From: Mesostigma viride
Lineage: Eukaryota; Streptophyta; Mesostigmatophyceae; Mesostigmatales; Mesostigmataceae
Assembly: GCA_009746045.1 (NCBI GenBank)
Contig: RPFO01000026.1
Coordinates: 633,670 to 697,669, forward strand
Length of the DNA stretch: 64,000 bases
Direction: 5' to 3'
The notes under the pieces were generated by a model, which did not search any database, was not told where the DNA came from, and was given only the letters and a program-made list of their open reading frames with translations. Each line of letters starts with the position of its first letter. Position 1 is the stretch's first letter. Made by a program: the position numbers and the translations under genes. Shown here one piece after another: positions 53,673 to 64,000 of the stretch.

Positions 53673-54544
53673 GCAAGGCCCTGCCCCTGCCAACAACAAA
53701 GGTATTTCAAGTACCTTCAATGATCCCACCTCACAGCACGTCATGACCGCTGACCTCAGCATCCTGCCGAGCCACACGCTTGTAGACCTTTTTGCCAAAG
53801 GCACCAAGTTTCGGCCGTGGGTGACTCCAGCGCACGTGTGCCAAAGAGGCCGAATGCACTGCTCTCAACATCACTGCGCAAATTCTGCAATGCCATTTGC
53901 ACGGACCTACAGCTTGTTCCATGGAACCGTGGTTTCGCGCCGTCATTCACGAATGCAATCCACGTCTCACCAGGCTTGATTACCGTCTCCGGCAGGTCCA
54001 CCGCACCACCTGGCTCAACGCCACAGATAAAGCACTTCTTGACCAAGTGCTTCAAGCAGGACTTTATCATCACGTGTGTTGACAAGAGTGCCAACAACTT
54101 TGCTTTTATCTGCAAGAAGCACTACCTTGCTACTTTGCAACACGAGTTGGCGTCCAGCCCTACCTATGTTCAGCGTGCACAGTCCACCCCCAGTATCACT
54201 GCTGCTCATCGGGCTTTTCTGCACCGCCAAAACATAATTTGTTGCTCGGGAATTCCTTAAGCGGCAGCCGACGTGCCACCACCACTACGTTCCCATATCT
54301 GTATCTCACTCGTGCTGCACAAAACTCCTGTTGCTTTGCGCACTGCATGGTCATTGCTGCATCGCATTCCGCCCCACTGATGCCTCTCTCGAAACTCATC
54401 TGCCATGCTTTGAATGCTCTTCTCCCCGAAGCCAATGCATATTATGGGTGGAGGTGCTGTCGAATGCCGGGTATATGAATGCGTTGGTAGTTGGATCGTC
54501 ATAGACTCAGCCCAAGTACTCTACGCCTTGCCGCCCTTAGCCGT

Positions 54545-55740
54545 TCTAAGACAGCAGCAGAGAAGCGTATACCTATATGCCCATAGCCACCCGGGGTGGG
54601 GCTCGGCGGCTCGCGCCCCCCCCCCCGCCGCTTCACCCCGAGACGGCCGCCCGCCTTGGGGTTGCCGGACCCCCGGCCGCCGCCGCCAGCGCCCCCTTCC
54701 TCGGCCGCGGACTACCAAGTCCCCGCCTTGCAGGAGGGCTGCCTTGCCACTGACGGCGTCGTCCACCCCTTCACTTTGAAGGACTTGGACGGCCGGCGCC
54801 CTTGCTCGCCTACGGTACGATGCGGCGGTCGGTGCCGACCACCTTTCTGCTGAGCTGCTGAAGACCCCTGACCTAGCGGTTAGGGATCTTCTGCTGGCGT
54901 TCTGTAACCGTGTCCTGCTCTCTGACGAGCCTCCGCCTGCTGAGTGGCAGACGGCCATCCGCGTCATGCTGTACAAGAAGGGCTCTGCTGCTGACCCCGG
55001 TAACTACCGGGGTGTCTGCCTCCAGAGCGCCGCGCTGAAGGTCTTCATGCGCATGATGCTGCACAGGCTCCGCGCCGCGCTGGACCCACACCTGCATGGG
55101 TGAGTCTCAGATGGGGTTTCGTCGTGGTCGTAACACTGTCATGGCTGTGTTTGTCGCGCGCCGGTTGATGGAGGAGGTGCGTCGCCTTTGCCCTGACAGT
55201 TTGCCGCTGGTCTTCATTTTTGTTGACTATATCAAGGCCTTTGACACGGTCCTCTGGGAGGCTCTTTGGGCCATCCTAGCTCTGGACCGAGTGCCACCAG
55301 CGTTTATTGCTGCCATTCGCCGACTGTATGAGGGCTCACAGGCAGTAGTGCGGACTGCGGAAGGCACCACCCCACCATATTCCCCCTTCACCACGGGGTG
55401 TGGCAAGGTTGTGTCCTGTCTCCATACCTGTTCATTATAGTACCGCATCCACTCTCTCTCCCGTCTTTGGACTGCCATGCAGGACAAGACGCGGTGGAAG
55501 AAGGTTGTCAAGGCGCACACGCCAGCCCCTGTGGGCAAGCCGCCTCCCCCCAAAAGGAGGAGCCGTTTTGATGAGTAGCGTAGATAGGCTTTTCTAGACT
55601 AGATATAGCTTAGAGTTAGGTTAGTTCGGTTACGCGGGCTTCCTCCACACCACCCATCCAACCTGGAATATGTGCTACATGATCTCCCAACGGAGACATG
55701 TTATAATTTAATTTAATTTAATAGCCACCTATTATATGAT
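54545..55740 (+). mobile_element. family B LINE with internal deletion
   Basis: Upstream Pro-rich coding sequence leads into LARLRYDAAVGADHL, YKKGSAADPGNYRGVCLQS, MGFRRGRNTVMAVFVARR and FVDYIKAFDTVLWEALW (motif A, about 55220). It then reaches GCGKVV at 55405 and jumps directly to YRIHSLSLLWTAMQ-type and KPPPPKRRSRFDE sequence (55440-55577), so motifs B and C are deleted. The 3' UTR ends ATGATCTCCCAACGGAGACA and AATTTAATTTAATTTA at about 55725. Confidence 0.75.
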
Positions 55741-56469
55741 TTCACCACTCTATATACCACACTAGCTAGATTTGCACGATTTGAAAGCTCGTTTAGATAG
55801 CCTCCTTACTCGTCTGTATGCACGTAGGCCTCACGGGCGCAACCACCTGCACGTGCGTGTTTCTCAGACCAACTTAGCCCACGGCAACGTGGCTCTCAGG
55901 GGTTGCGGCAGGTGCTGTCGCGCGTGATGCTTATAATTATTATACTATCACGAAGGCTGATGACCTCAGTTCATTGGATCTCTTATCTTGTTGATAACAC
56001 CTTCATTTGTTAATTTGCGGGCAATGTATACCAACAAGCTATCGGCATCCCTACAGTATGGGCACTAACTGTGCCGGGCTCCTTGCAAACCTCTATCTAT
56101 ACACTTATGAGCTTGCATTCATGGAGAATCTCATTGCCTCAAACGATGATGTTCTCATCAGGCGTTATCCACACATGTCGATACATAATGATGAATCATG
56201 TCATTGCTTTCGACAACCCAGATTTCGCAACCCATTTGCATATCACCGCTGGTCTGCCTGGCATCTACCCGCAAGCGTCCCTCACTTTAAAGCTCACGTC
56301 GGAGGATACTAATTGCAATTATACCTCGATCTTAACATTACCCATCATAACAAGAAGGGCTGGCGTACGGCTGTCTTAGTGATAAGCGCAAGGATCCTAA
56401 TAAATACCAGCTCAAATTCCTTTTATTCGTTACCCCGATATTCAGTCTCCTTTTGTCTAATCACCAAGA

Positions 56470-58212
56470 AAATGTCCTCATATGAGGACATTTTTAAGCA
56501 TGGATACCATTTGTAATAACTCACATATTTCAACATATCCATGGGTACGGCATGGAACCATGTTCATTTATGATATGTTCAAGAGTAGCAATGCTTAACA
56601 TCCATGAAATATGCTCATTGTAGAATGGTTTACGATTTATGAATGCAGGGGGGTCGCTACGCGAGTGACCAACAAGCACTCAAGTCAACAATATGCCCAG
56701 AAAGAAGGCAGGGCCAGGTCATGGCTGGTCCTGAAAATGCACCCAAGGTGCCCACAACATGTCTACGTTACACCCTCGCTATCCTAGACCCTGCAGCCTG
56801 CCGGGGGGGGGCACAAAATGTAACTGGCAGCCAGGGACCATGGTGCAGGCCAAATAGCAGGTGTAAAGCTAGCTCAAAGCTAGCCCAGTCCAAAGAATGA
56901 AATAAGAAGCAAATACTTGCCAAGGTTAGGTCCATGATCGTTATTGGAGGCTTGGCTGCCACCACGGTGCTCGACAATGATGCTGAAGCCTTCAATTATA
57001 TATGAAGCAGATACTGCAAAGAGGCACAAATAGCAATACAAGCACAATGTAAGCATGACAAGCTCAAGTTTCCAAGCCAGTCTAGCTCACTTGGACATGA
57101 GGTTAAGCGTTAGAAACATATGGGCAACATCCCAGCAAGCCTTGAAAAAGTTTTCAGCAACAAGGCAGTATATGTGTTAAATCAAACTACCACATTGCAA
57201 CTAAGCACAGTGACTTCTACTTGCTGCTGTTTTGACGACGCAAGGCCGTTTACCTTTTCAGTGACACCACGGGAAAAGAAAGCATTACCCAGCAAACTTC
57301 CTTTAAGTTCCCCGGACATAGGCGTAATCACAACCACGACGTTGGGCATTGAAAAGAACCGGAATCATTAAGTCTGCGGGAGTAATAAGCTACGATACTC
57401 TTGACACGCTTGTTTAGAACGATGCGGTTGCGGATGACATCCGGAACCTTGTTCTTGACGTGCGCCCAGGCCGCCAGCTGCGCGGGACAGCTCAAGAAAT
57501 ATATATTAAAGGACGGTGACGCCCGGGAAGCACCCAGCCTTGCGGCAAAAGTAAAATATGGCTCGCGCTCGCCGTGGTTTTCGCCAGGCGTGACTGCGAT
57601 ATCACGACGAAAAAATGGAGACTCTTTGACCCATCTAACTGCCCAGGTCCCTCTGTTGCCCGGGTCGCCCATTAACCCAGAAGCGTACCATAACCCATAC
57701 TCGCGATATCCGCAGCTACTGGGCGGAAAAAGAAATTGTAAAACCGAACTGCATACTGACCTATCATGCCATCTACGTAGCTTCCAGATTTTCTTCAACG
57801 ATGCCAAAATCCGTTCATGAACAATATTTTCGACATATACAAAGCAACTGCACGTCAAAAGCAGCATCTTCGAAATGACTAGATGATGATCTAAAGTTCT
57901 GTCTTCATTCGGGGCAAAATAATGGCCTATAACGTTCAGGCAAGCCTCAGAACTGGAACGACCCCATAGCCGTCACTCGACAAAATACTCGATTACATTG
58001 CAACGTTCTTGCTGTAGTAGGTACTTTTCCTCGCCTCATATTTTCCAGGTACGGTCGGCCCCTGTCGACCCCGGGGGCTTGGCGCGCTCAGTACCTATCC
58101 CAGTTTCGCGCCAAAACCCACCAGGGATCCTCAGGACCAACTTTGGCGCCAAAACCGCCCCCCTGACCCCCCCCGTCTCAAACGAGGACTATGTCCTCAA
58201 ATGAGGACATTT
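56470..58212. mobile_element. 1.7-kb element with palindromic ends inside the RT element
   Basis: Both ends carry the self-complementary word AAATGTCCTCATATGAGGAC with one base changed on the right (TCAAATGA). The RT reading sense (YPDIQSP... and YGVVLSQLHRF) lies on either side. I could not find a clear target duplication, so the boundary is approximate. The interior includes a - strand ORF and no recognisable transposase. Confidence 0.55.
57328..57867 (-). other. 179-codon ORF of unknown function
   Basis: The frame shows protein-like composition (VENIVHERILASLKKIWKLR, FLSCPAQLAAWAHVKNKVPD, VIRNRIVLNKRVKSIVAYY) and is open throughout, on the opposite strand to the RT element. It lies inside the element at 56470-58212 and could be its only gene or an exon of one. 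No motif is recognised, and chance opening cannot be excluded. Confidence 0.3.
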
Positions 58213-58770
58213 GGTTTTTGGACACTTTCCCACACAGCAAAATATGGTGTTGTTCTTAGTCAGTTACATCGTTTTTCCCGTCTTTGTTCTTATCGTGTCG
58301 ATTTCATCACGACTCTTGTTGAACTCAAGATTGCATCGTTTGTTGGTCGAAGACTATGACCGAGACATTATGCTCCGTCAAGTCCGGTGTTTTTTGCAAC
58401 GTCACCCACATCTGTTCTGTGCTGCCCCTTGGCACAAGCTCTACAAACAGGTCGTGGACCGGCTGCATGGATCGCGTAGTATCTCCGCACATATGAACCC
58501 TGTGATGCCAGATCTCCTTTGCGGCCGTTCCGAGCTTGGCGCACTGCAAATTCGTTGTCCACATCGTCGCGTCGCTACAGCAACACGATGTTTTCTGGCA
58601 TACACGGGCTTTTGGTTCCCGCCGCACATTTGAAAGTGCTGTTCTTCGGCCTTTTGCCTTTGCACCGTGTGCAGTTCTTGGACGTTTGGAATCATGGCAT
58701 GGCTAATGTAATGGCTGACTATCTAGACCTTTTGAGTGGTTTTCCATTTGCGGGTATTTCCTCGTAAATG

Positions 58771-59084
58771 GTGGGAGACCGATCGCAGCAATTGGTGCTC
58801 ACCACTAGACGTACACTCCCGGCCAGTTAGGCTCGAAACACACGCCCTGATCAAGCATGCTGTTTCCGGCCCCACCGTCTAGGTCATCTAGTCGCTCTAC
58901 ACGTATGTAAGCCAGCCATAATTTCAATGCACACGGCTACACATTTCCATCACCATTCATCTTCATCATCCTGAACGACTCGAACACGCGGACAAGATAA
59001 CGGCAGGCTCGAGCTACCATGGTCCGGATTCTCCCGATTTCTGGCCTGCGCTGGTTGTCTCCTTGATATATTAAAATTAAAAAA
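58771..59084. other. no gene seen; repeat fragment
   Basis: Contains TTCTCCCGATTTCTGGCCTG and GGTTGTCTCCTTGATA at 59031-59070, a repeat end that also occurs at 25027, inverted at 26400-26450 and at 61600-61700. Confidence 0.5.
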
Positions 59085-60340
59085 AAAAATTATAACATGC
59101 CTCCGTTGGGAGATCATGTAGCACATATTCCTTGATGGGTGGTGGTGGAGAGAGCCGCGTAATCTGACTATCCTAACGCAAATCTATCTATAGTCTAGAA
59201 AAATCCTAACTGCCCTACTCATCAAAACGCCTCCGCCTCTTGGGGGGAGGTGGCTTGCCCACAGGGTCGGGCGTGTGAGCCTTGACAATCTTCTGCCACC
59301 GCGTCTTGTTCTGCATGGCAGTCCAAAGAAGGGAGAGAGAGTGGATGCGGTATTCAAACTGGGCTGGGACCAGTAGGTCATCCAGCAACATCTGGACGTA
59401 GTTCGTGACATGTTTCCCTACCCCGTTTTGGGAATATGCCCTTGCTTGGGGCCAGGCCAGGTCAGAATGTGCCGCCCTGGCTGGCCAAGCCGCTGGGGGC
59501 CTGCCAGACCAAGGGCGGTAGTCGACCTGGCTGGTGCGAGCATGCAAGGTGTCCTACAAATGCTATCCTACGCTGTCGAATCTCGTCCGAAATACGAGGC
59601 ATGCCCTGATACAAAGACTGTGACTGTGACGGGCGCTTGGAAAACCCTACGTTCAGGACCTGTCGGAGCATCCTGTAAACTGTGCCGTCTAGCCTTGCTG
59701 CCAGTGTGGGTGTGAGTGTCCAGGCCTCGGCGCCATACGTGAGCACCGTGAGGACGAGGACCTTGAAGAGCATGCGTTTGCGGTGCTCGCCCAGGCCCTT
59801 GGAGCGCCGGCCAGTAGGTGTTGAGCGAACGAAGCCTAGCCCAGGCCAGGCCGATGCGGGTGTCCACATCGTCGGCGGTGTCAGGGAGCCAACTCCCCAA
59901 CAGTTTGAAGCGATCGCGGAACGGGACCGTCGTCCCGTCGAGCAGGCGCGGCAGCGGCGGTGTACTGGAGGCCCCAATCACCATCGCCTCAGTTTTGACA
60001 CGAATCTCCAACCCCACCGCCCTCGCCTCCAGGCCCAGACAGTCCAGCCAGGTCTGAATGTGCTCGGGGCGCGCGATGAGGGTGGTGTCATCCGCATAAA
60101 TCAGGTCGGCCAGGCGGTAGCCATGTTTAACCCCGCCGTGCTCTTTCTCCTTAAGGATGTCCAAGCCTGGCTCGAACCCCTTAAGAGCAGTAAAGCGCGC
60201 ACGTGCTCGGCGCATGACGTGATCCACGACAATAATGAACAGGTATGGGGACAGGACACAACCTTGCCACACCCCGTGGTGAAGGGGGAATGGTGGGGTG
60301 GTGCCTTCCGCATGCAGTCCGCACTACTGCCTGTGAGCCC
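59085..60340 (-). mobile_element. family B LINE, 3' half, - strand
   Basis: Carries the family B RT from motif B (GVWQGCVLSPYLFIIVVDHV, about 60270) through the active site LIYADDTTLIA (about 60090) to the thumb (DRFKLLGSWLPD). The C-terminal region follows (LYQGMPRISDEIRQRRIAFV, GHLACS, then YRIHSLSLLWTAMQNKTRW) and KPPPPKRRRRFDE with the stop at 59215. The UTR ends at 59085 with A/T-rich sequence. It supplies exactly the part deleted from the copy at 54.5-55.7 kb and is truncated at about 60340. Confidence 0.82.
59568..60272 (-). pseudogene. reverse transcriptase motifs B-E of the - strand family B LINE
   Basis: A 234-codon open frame encodes the palm with YADD and the thumb. A frame change near 59900-59850 spoils the region after IGLAWARLRSL: the sense continues in another frame as KVLVLTVLTYGAEAWTLTP. 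The C-terminus is read from a third frame. No 5' half (APE endonuclease, motifs 0-A) is present in this copy. Confidence 0.75.
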
Positions 60341-60349
60341 TCATACAGT

Positions 60350-60600
60350 CGCCTTGATATATATCTGGCGTCAGCGCTTGTCGGTGGCGCTGACTCGGGC
60401 CATCACTGGCCGACATCATGCTCCGCCGTACGCGGGCTGATTTTGCGGTGCAGCAGGGCTATTAGGTTCCTCCCGTTAGGCGTTTCCATTGGTCTTATCG
60501 TAGTATAGAGCTTTGACATGGCTCTGTATATAGGTTTATAGCTGGGCGTTTGCTTTGGTTTGAGTGATTTCACTCTGCTGTTACAAGTAATTATATTATT
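60350..60600 (+). mobile_element. family A LINE 3' end fragment
   Basis: From YIWRQRLSVALTRAI through the UTR to GTAATTATATTATTAT, matching 53300-53530. It is truncated to about 250 bp and abuts the next copy. Confidence 0.8.
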
Positions 60601-61423
60601 ATAATATATATCTGGTACTGGGACGCACTACATCGCGTGCATGGGTGGCCAGCAGAACCAGAACTGGTTCCTCTATCTCCATACCGCTCTCCTCCGGGTG
60701 GTGTGTGCCATGGTTCGGTCGGTCTTTCCCCACTCCACCATTAAGTGCGAGGACGCGGATGGGGCCGCCCTCTACTCACCCAACCACCGCCCCGACATTA
60801 CCGTGCTTGACTACGACGGGCAGGGTTGCCACCTGCTCATCGATGTCTCCGTGGCTAGGCCGCTTTCCGGTCGCCACATCCTCCGGGCGGCTGTGGATGC
60901 CGGCGCTGCTGCCGCTGTGGCTGAGCGCGACAAGTTTGCCTCCTACGGCAATGTGGGGCCCCACCGGGTCATCCCCTTTGTCCTTGAGGAGTTCGGGGCC
61001 ATGGGCCCCAAGACAGCGGAGTTTTTCCACGAGTGCTGCCAGCGCCGTGAAGACCGCCTCGACCTCGAGGGTCAGACCGCCCCGTGGTCGGCCCGCACGT
61101 GGTCCTCGTATTGGCGGCAGCGTCTGTCACTCGCCCTCACTCGCACCGTGGCTGATGTGTTATTCCGCCGCACCCGGGCCGACTTTGTCGCGACCCATGC
61201 GGTCTAGATTCCTTCCAGGCCTGCATGGTGGGCCGGCAGCGCTGTTGCTGCGTGTAGTTTTGTGATGTATAGTTAGTTGTACCTTGTGCCGCTGGCGTGA
61301 TCCTTGGATGTCTGTGTCAGATTACTATTAATTTCTTCAGGGTTATTCTCCCAGTTCTCGGGTTTTTCCTTATGTTGCATGCCTATCTCACCTCCGTAAT
61401 CTATCATTCTCAATGAATATATA
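60601..61423 (+). mobile_element. family A variant LINE, 3' end with intact endonuclease
   Basis: 5'-truncated within the CCHC finger (GTTHYIACMGG-type start near 60615). The UTR ends with CTCACCTCCGTAATCTATCA and TTCTCAATGAATATATA at 61423. Related 3' ends lie at 26.5 kb and, diverged, at 15.4 kb. Confidence 0.8.
60641..61207 (+). CDS. C-terminal restriction-like endonuclease of the variant LINE
   Basis: An undamaged 188-codon frame to the natural stop. It contains MGGQQNQNWFLYLHTALL, VRSVFPHSTIKCEDADG, the nuclease core NHRPDITVLDYDGQG then HLLIDVSVARP, AVAERDKFASYGNVG, VIPFVLEEFGAMG and the closing helix SYWRQRLSLALTRTVADVLF. The PD and following D residues plus the AERDK lysine give the PD-(D/E)xK layout of R2-like LINE endonucleases, which nick the target site. 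The ATG at 60641 is not a real start; the protein is truncated on the left. Confidence 0.75.
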   Translation: MGGQQNQNWFLYLHTALLRVVCAMVRSVFPHSTIKCEDADGAALYSPNHRPDITVLDYDGQGCHLLIDVSVARPLSGRHILRAAVDAGAAAAVAERDKFASYGNVGPHRVIPFVLEEFGAMGPKTAEFFHECCQRREDRLDLEGQTAPWSARTWSSYWRQRLSLALTRTVADVLFRRTRADFVATHAV

Positions 61424-61580
61424 CTACACGCAGCAACAGCGCTGCCGGCCCACCATGCAGGCCTGGAAGGAATCTAGACCGCATGGGTCGCGACAAAGTC
61501 GGCCCGGGTGCGGCGGAATAACACATCAGCCACGGTGCGAGTGAGGGCGAGTGACAGACGCTGCCGCCAATACGAGGACC
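61101..61580. repeat. 157-bp perfect inverted repeat at a LINE 3' end
   Basis: Left arm 61101-61257 (end of the ORF and start of the UTR) and right arm 61424-61580 are exact reverse complements by eye. The loop of 166 bp is the rest of the LINE UTR. The right arm starts exactly where the LINE tail ends. Confidence 0.9.
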
Positions 61581-61589
61581 GATGAATAT

Positions 61590-61700
61590 ATATCTGGTTG
61601 TTGATATATCAAGGAGACAACCAGCTTATATATATTAGGTTGATATATTAGGTTGATATATAGCTGGTTGTCTCCTTGATATGCCCCCTGGATATATCAA
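61590..61700. repeat. A/T-rich dyads, GATATATCAAGGAGACAACC family
   Basis: TTGATATATCAAGGAGACAA and its complement GGTTGTCTCCTTGATAT occur three times, making a possible hairpin. The same words end repeats at 25060, 26410 and 59060. Confidence 0.7.
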
Positions 61701-61959
61701 GGAGACTTGTCACCAGCGCAGCCTGGGCATATATGCCCCTAAAACCCCTCAGGCTCTGGGAAAGGTTGTATTCTCCCAAACCGGCGTCTCTGAATGTGTT
61801 CCAAGCCTACCTACAGGTGGCCACTCCAGACCCTGGGGTGCCCAGCGCTATTGCACGGCCCGCCATGCTTTTGCTATGTACTATGTCAAAGCTTTATTGC
61901 ACCCACAGGGGATGCCGGATCGTTTCGGCGGGTCCGATATTGCGCACCCTAAGGGTGGG

Positions 61960-62395
61960 GCAGTTGCTGGCCGACCAAACGTGGTCCCAGCCATGTTTGA
62001 ACACCACATTCACAATCCCTCTCTCTTGCTCAAGGACTGCTATGCAGAACAAGAAGAGGTGGAAAGACGATTGTCCAGGCTCACGTACGCCAGCCCCTGT
62101 GGGCAAGCCCCCTCCCCCCATTGGAAGGGGCGCTTTGCTGAGTAGAGTAGTTAGGGTTTTCTAGACTAGCTTAGAGTTAGCTTATAGTTCGACCTTTCGC
62201 GGCTTCGCCCACCTCCATCCGTCCAGCAAGGGAATACGTGCTACATGATCTCCCAACGGAGTCACATGGTTATAATTTAATTTAATTTTAGGGGGGGGGG
62301 TCTCTGCCCCCTGCCCACTGTGCACACTCAGGGATTGAAAGCACTCTGGTGCTCCCTGACTCCCCAATGGGAGCACGTGTTTATTCAATTCAACT
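61960..62395 (+). mobile_element. family B LINE 3' end plus a second truncated tail
   Basis: YAEQEEVERRLSRLT-type sequence and KPPPPIGRGALLSR, stop near 62145, are a diverged family B C-terminus. The UTR runs ACGTGCTACATGATCTCCCA and TTTAATTTAATTTTA to about 62290. Directly after it lies another tail: GGGTCTCTGCCC..., GGATTGAAAGCACTCTGGTG and hairpin, GTGTTTATTCAATT at 62385. That second tail matches the 164-bp insert at 24456-24619. Confidence 0.7.
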
Positions 62396-63833
62396 GAACA
62401 GTGCCCACAGGCCTGTATCAATTGAATGTCGGGCAGACCAACTCTGTGTCATTTACTAGTAAGAATGATGTACCAATTGATATGCATGCGTATTTCGCCG
62501 TATACCAGGGGGCATGGCTAGCTTCATGCCCTCCACAACGCTGGCAGGATGTCAGACCATCTATCCACAGTTTGCCCAGGCACCGCTCAGCTGGTTTTGT
62601 CAGCACTAAAAAAGCACAACTAATACTCACTTGTGCCAGGGCACAGGAGGGTGCTGCTAGCAAGGCACCACATACGATTGATTGCTCTGATCAGCTTGAT
62701 GTCCACAACTGACATCTAAGACTAGGGCAGGGATGCCGAGCGGCTGCCCGTGGCGCTGATCAAGTCAATCCTTCAGGACACGCCCCGTGTGCATGTCCCC
62801 ATGTGCTTAGCCTTGTCCCCCTGTGCTGCGGCACAGGTCCAGAATCACCTGCCTCATGTGAGGATATCCAACCTTCCTCCTTCACAGCCTCTGGGACAGT
62901 GCCCGGCAACGCTGCCCTTAGCTCGGCTCTCCTCTAGCTCTGCTCCCCTTGCGAGGGACGTGAGCGCATGGCATCTCGCCCCACATACTGCATCACTTTG
63001 AAGATCGAGTCGCCGCTGGGGAGAAAGGCCACCGCAGCCAAGCAAGTTGAGAGAATGATGTGAGAACACATGCCCGTCATCCCACCGGCTAATAAACCAC
63101 ATCCAAGTTATGCAAATGAAGTGAACAACCGGATCCAGCACTTGGCAGGTGGTGTTTCAACGTCAGACGCAACACAGGAGGCGAAGTGTAGATGCGGCCA
63201 GCGACACTACGATGCATTAATGTTGTATAGAGTGCCTGAGTCCGGACCCAACGCTACAAACCATTCCTTGCTGGCTCGGCCGGGATAAAGAGGAGAAACA
63301 GGTGTTATATAAAGTAATTGCAGACTATGGCAAGCATATAGGTAATCAAAATAAAGTTTTCTGTGAAATAGAGGAATAATACAACTCCAATTCCTTTGCA
63401 AAGGCCCCCAGCGAAAGGAGAGAGGGGTTGGCTGGCCTGGTGGGTGGGCGATTTTTCTGTGCTCACAGGGGACCAAGCTATATGCGCTGGATTTTCCACT
63501 CTATCAAGTCACCGCTGGCAATAACCCTACTCCAAGGGGGCGCGTTCTGGCCCATGGCCTGGATGGACAAGCGCCCAGTGCTTCAAGGGAGAATCACTGT
63601 GCTTCAAGAAAAGCAAAAACTTACAGAAGGGAAAGGCTTTCCCAAACCCACCCTGCGATGGCCCCGTTCCCATACCAGTGTTGAAATGCTGGGGCAACTG
63701 CACCCCTTTTTCACTATTTCTTCAAACAGCGGGGGCTGTTGCATGTATCCATCCAGGCCACTACCTTTGGTGGGTATCCGCCCACACATTCGCTGGCTGC
63801 GCGCCCCCTGTGCCCATCCGCGCCTGTACCCAC
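62396..63833. other. no gene seen; 3' side of the GNAT gene
   Basis: Short frames on both strands (62401-62712, 62750-63001, 63428-63982) lack motifs. Much of it may be intron or 3' flank of the - strand gene beginning right of 63834. Confidence 0.45.
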
Positions 63834-64000
63834 CGGAAGTGCAGATCCGCGTAGTAGCGTCGATGCTGCTCCTCAGGGTAGGCCACGAAGTTAGACGGCC
63901 CGCGCCGCATCACGTCGGCCATGAGCCTGCTGATGAGCTGCTGCCCCACGCCCGCGTGCTCAAAGTCGGGGTGCACAACTAGGTCACAGATGGACGCCTG
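63834..64000 (-). CDS. GNAT-family N-acetyltransferase, partial exon
   Basis: GNAT enzymes move an acetyl group from acetyl-CoA to an amine. On the - strand the exon reads QASICDLVVHPDFEHAGVGQ, then QLISRLMADVMRRG, NFVAYPEEQHRRYYADLHFR. CDLVVHPDFEHAGVGQQLI matches motif A, with strand beta-4 followed by the Q/RxxGxG/A pyrophosphate loop in the form HAGVGQ. HRRYYADLHF matches motif B (E-x-x-x-x-F/YYxxxGF). A GTGGGT donor site ends it at 63834. The gene continues beyond the right edge of the window and into further exons on the left that I could not identify. Substrate unknown. Confidence 0.7.

Larger units (their letters stand above)
53743..58770 (+). mobile_element. third reverse-transcriptase element in three pieces (possibly Penelope-like)
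   Basis: Three pieces read as one protein in order. Piece 1 (53743-54540): KFCNAICTDLQLVPWNRGF, DKSANNFAFICKKHYLATL and YLTRAAQNS-type with KLHK/IAG remnants. Piece 2 (55750-56469): NTFICFAGNVYQQAIGIP and GTNCAGLLANLYLYTYELAF (RT motif B), a degraded active site reading RYIMMN, then YLDLNI. Piece 3 (58213-58770): YGVVLSQLHRFSRLCSYRVD, TLVELKIASFVGRRL. The pattern DK-ANN-F-C, GTNCA-LLA, YLDL and SQLHRF is the one I associate with RT proteins common in invertebrate and algal Penelope-like elements; the subfamily is uncertain and no GIY-YIG domain is visible. It is interrupted by a family B LINE and by a TIR element, and has stop codons. Confidence 0.6.

Noticed and set aside
63428-63982. 184-codon + strand ORF
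   Set aside because: Antisense to the GNAT exon, which has clear motif A on the other strand.

Overview
The window is eukaryotic nuclear DNA, most likely from a green alga (Chlorophyta). The evidence is GT-AG introns in at least two genes, two intron-containing tRNA-His genes, a short TTTAGGG telomere-type array, and very many retrotransposons and microsatellites. I cannot name the species. From memory, prasinophyte or chlamydomonad genomes that carry endogenous Polinton-like viruses are the best match; that is inference. Many broken frames sit at homopolymers inside elements that otherwise look young, so part of the breakage may come from the assembly and not from decay. Layout: 1-6046 is the right part of an integrated DNA-virus-like element (Polinton-like or virophage-like) on the + strand. 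It holds a coiled-coil protein, an A32/FtsK-type packaging ATPase, a small basic protein, a tyrosine recombinase, and an archaeo-eukaryotic primase joined to an SF3 helicase. The primase half is broken by three frame changes. The capsid genes, if any, lie left of the window. A palindrome of the form TTTCCCGTGGGAAA recurs around the primase and in the repeat-rich, gene-free stretch to 7.5 kb. 8637-15953 is a six-exon host sulfotransferase gene on the - strand whose introns are packed with satellites. 16773-21034 is a PIF/Harbinger-type transposon (TSD TAA) with a transposase fragment and a nested MITE. 22026-22288 holds the two tRNA-His genes. 23.5-31.9 kb and 48.8-62.4 kb are a graveyard of at least two LINE families: family A with a C-terminal CCHC finger and a restriction-like endonuclease, and family B with a YADD reverse transcriptase. 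Pieces of a third reverse-transcriptase element lie at 53.7-58.8 kb. 31918-48831 is a complete nested stack: an LTR retrotransposon (473-bp LTRs, TSD GCTAG) with an 8.8-kb TIR transposon in gag and a 493-bp MITE in RNase H. The stack itself sits in a family B LINE that also carries a piggyBac-type insert (TSD TTAA). At these insertions, removing the insert plus one TSD copy brings the host element's frame back together, which fixes the boundaries. 63834-64000 is the last recognisable gene, a partial GNAT acetyltransferase exon on the - strand. The most unusual points are the LTR element (a protease-like domain between integrase and reverse transcriptase, LTR ends AGTTAG/CTAACT instead of TG/CA), the 8.8-kb transposon carrying a spliced gene of unknown function, and the viral segment.
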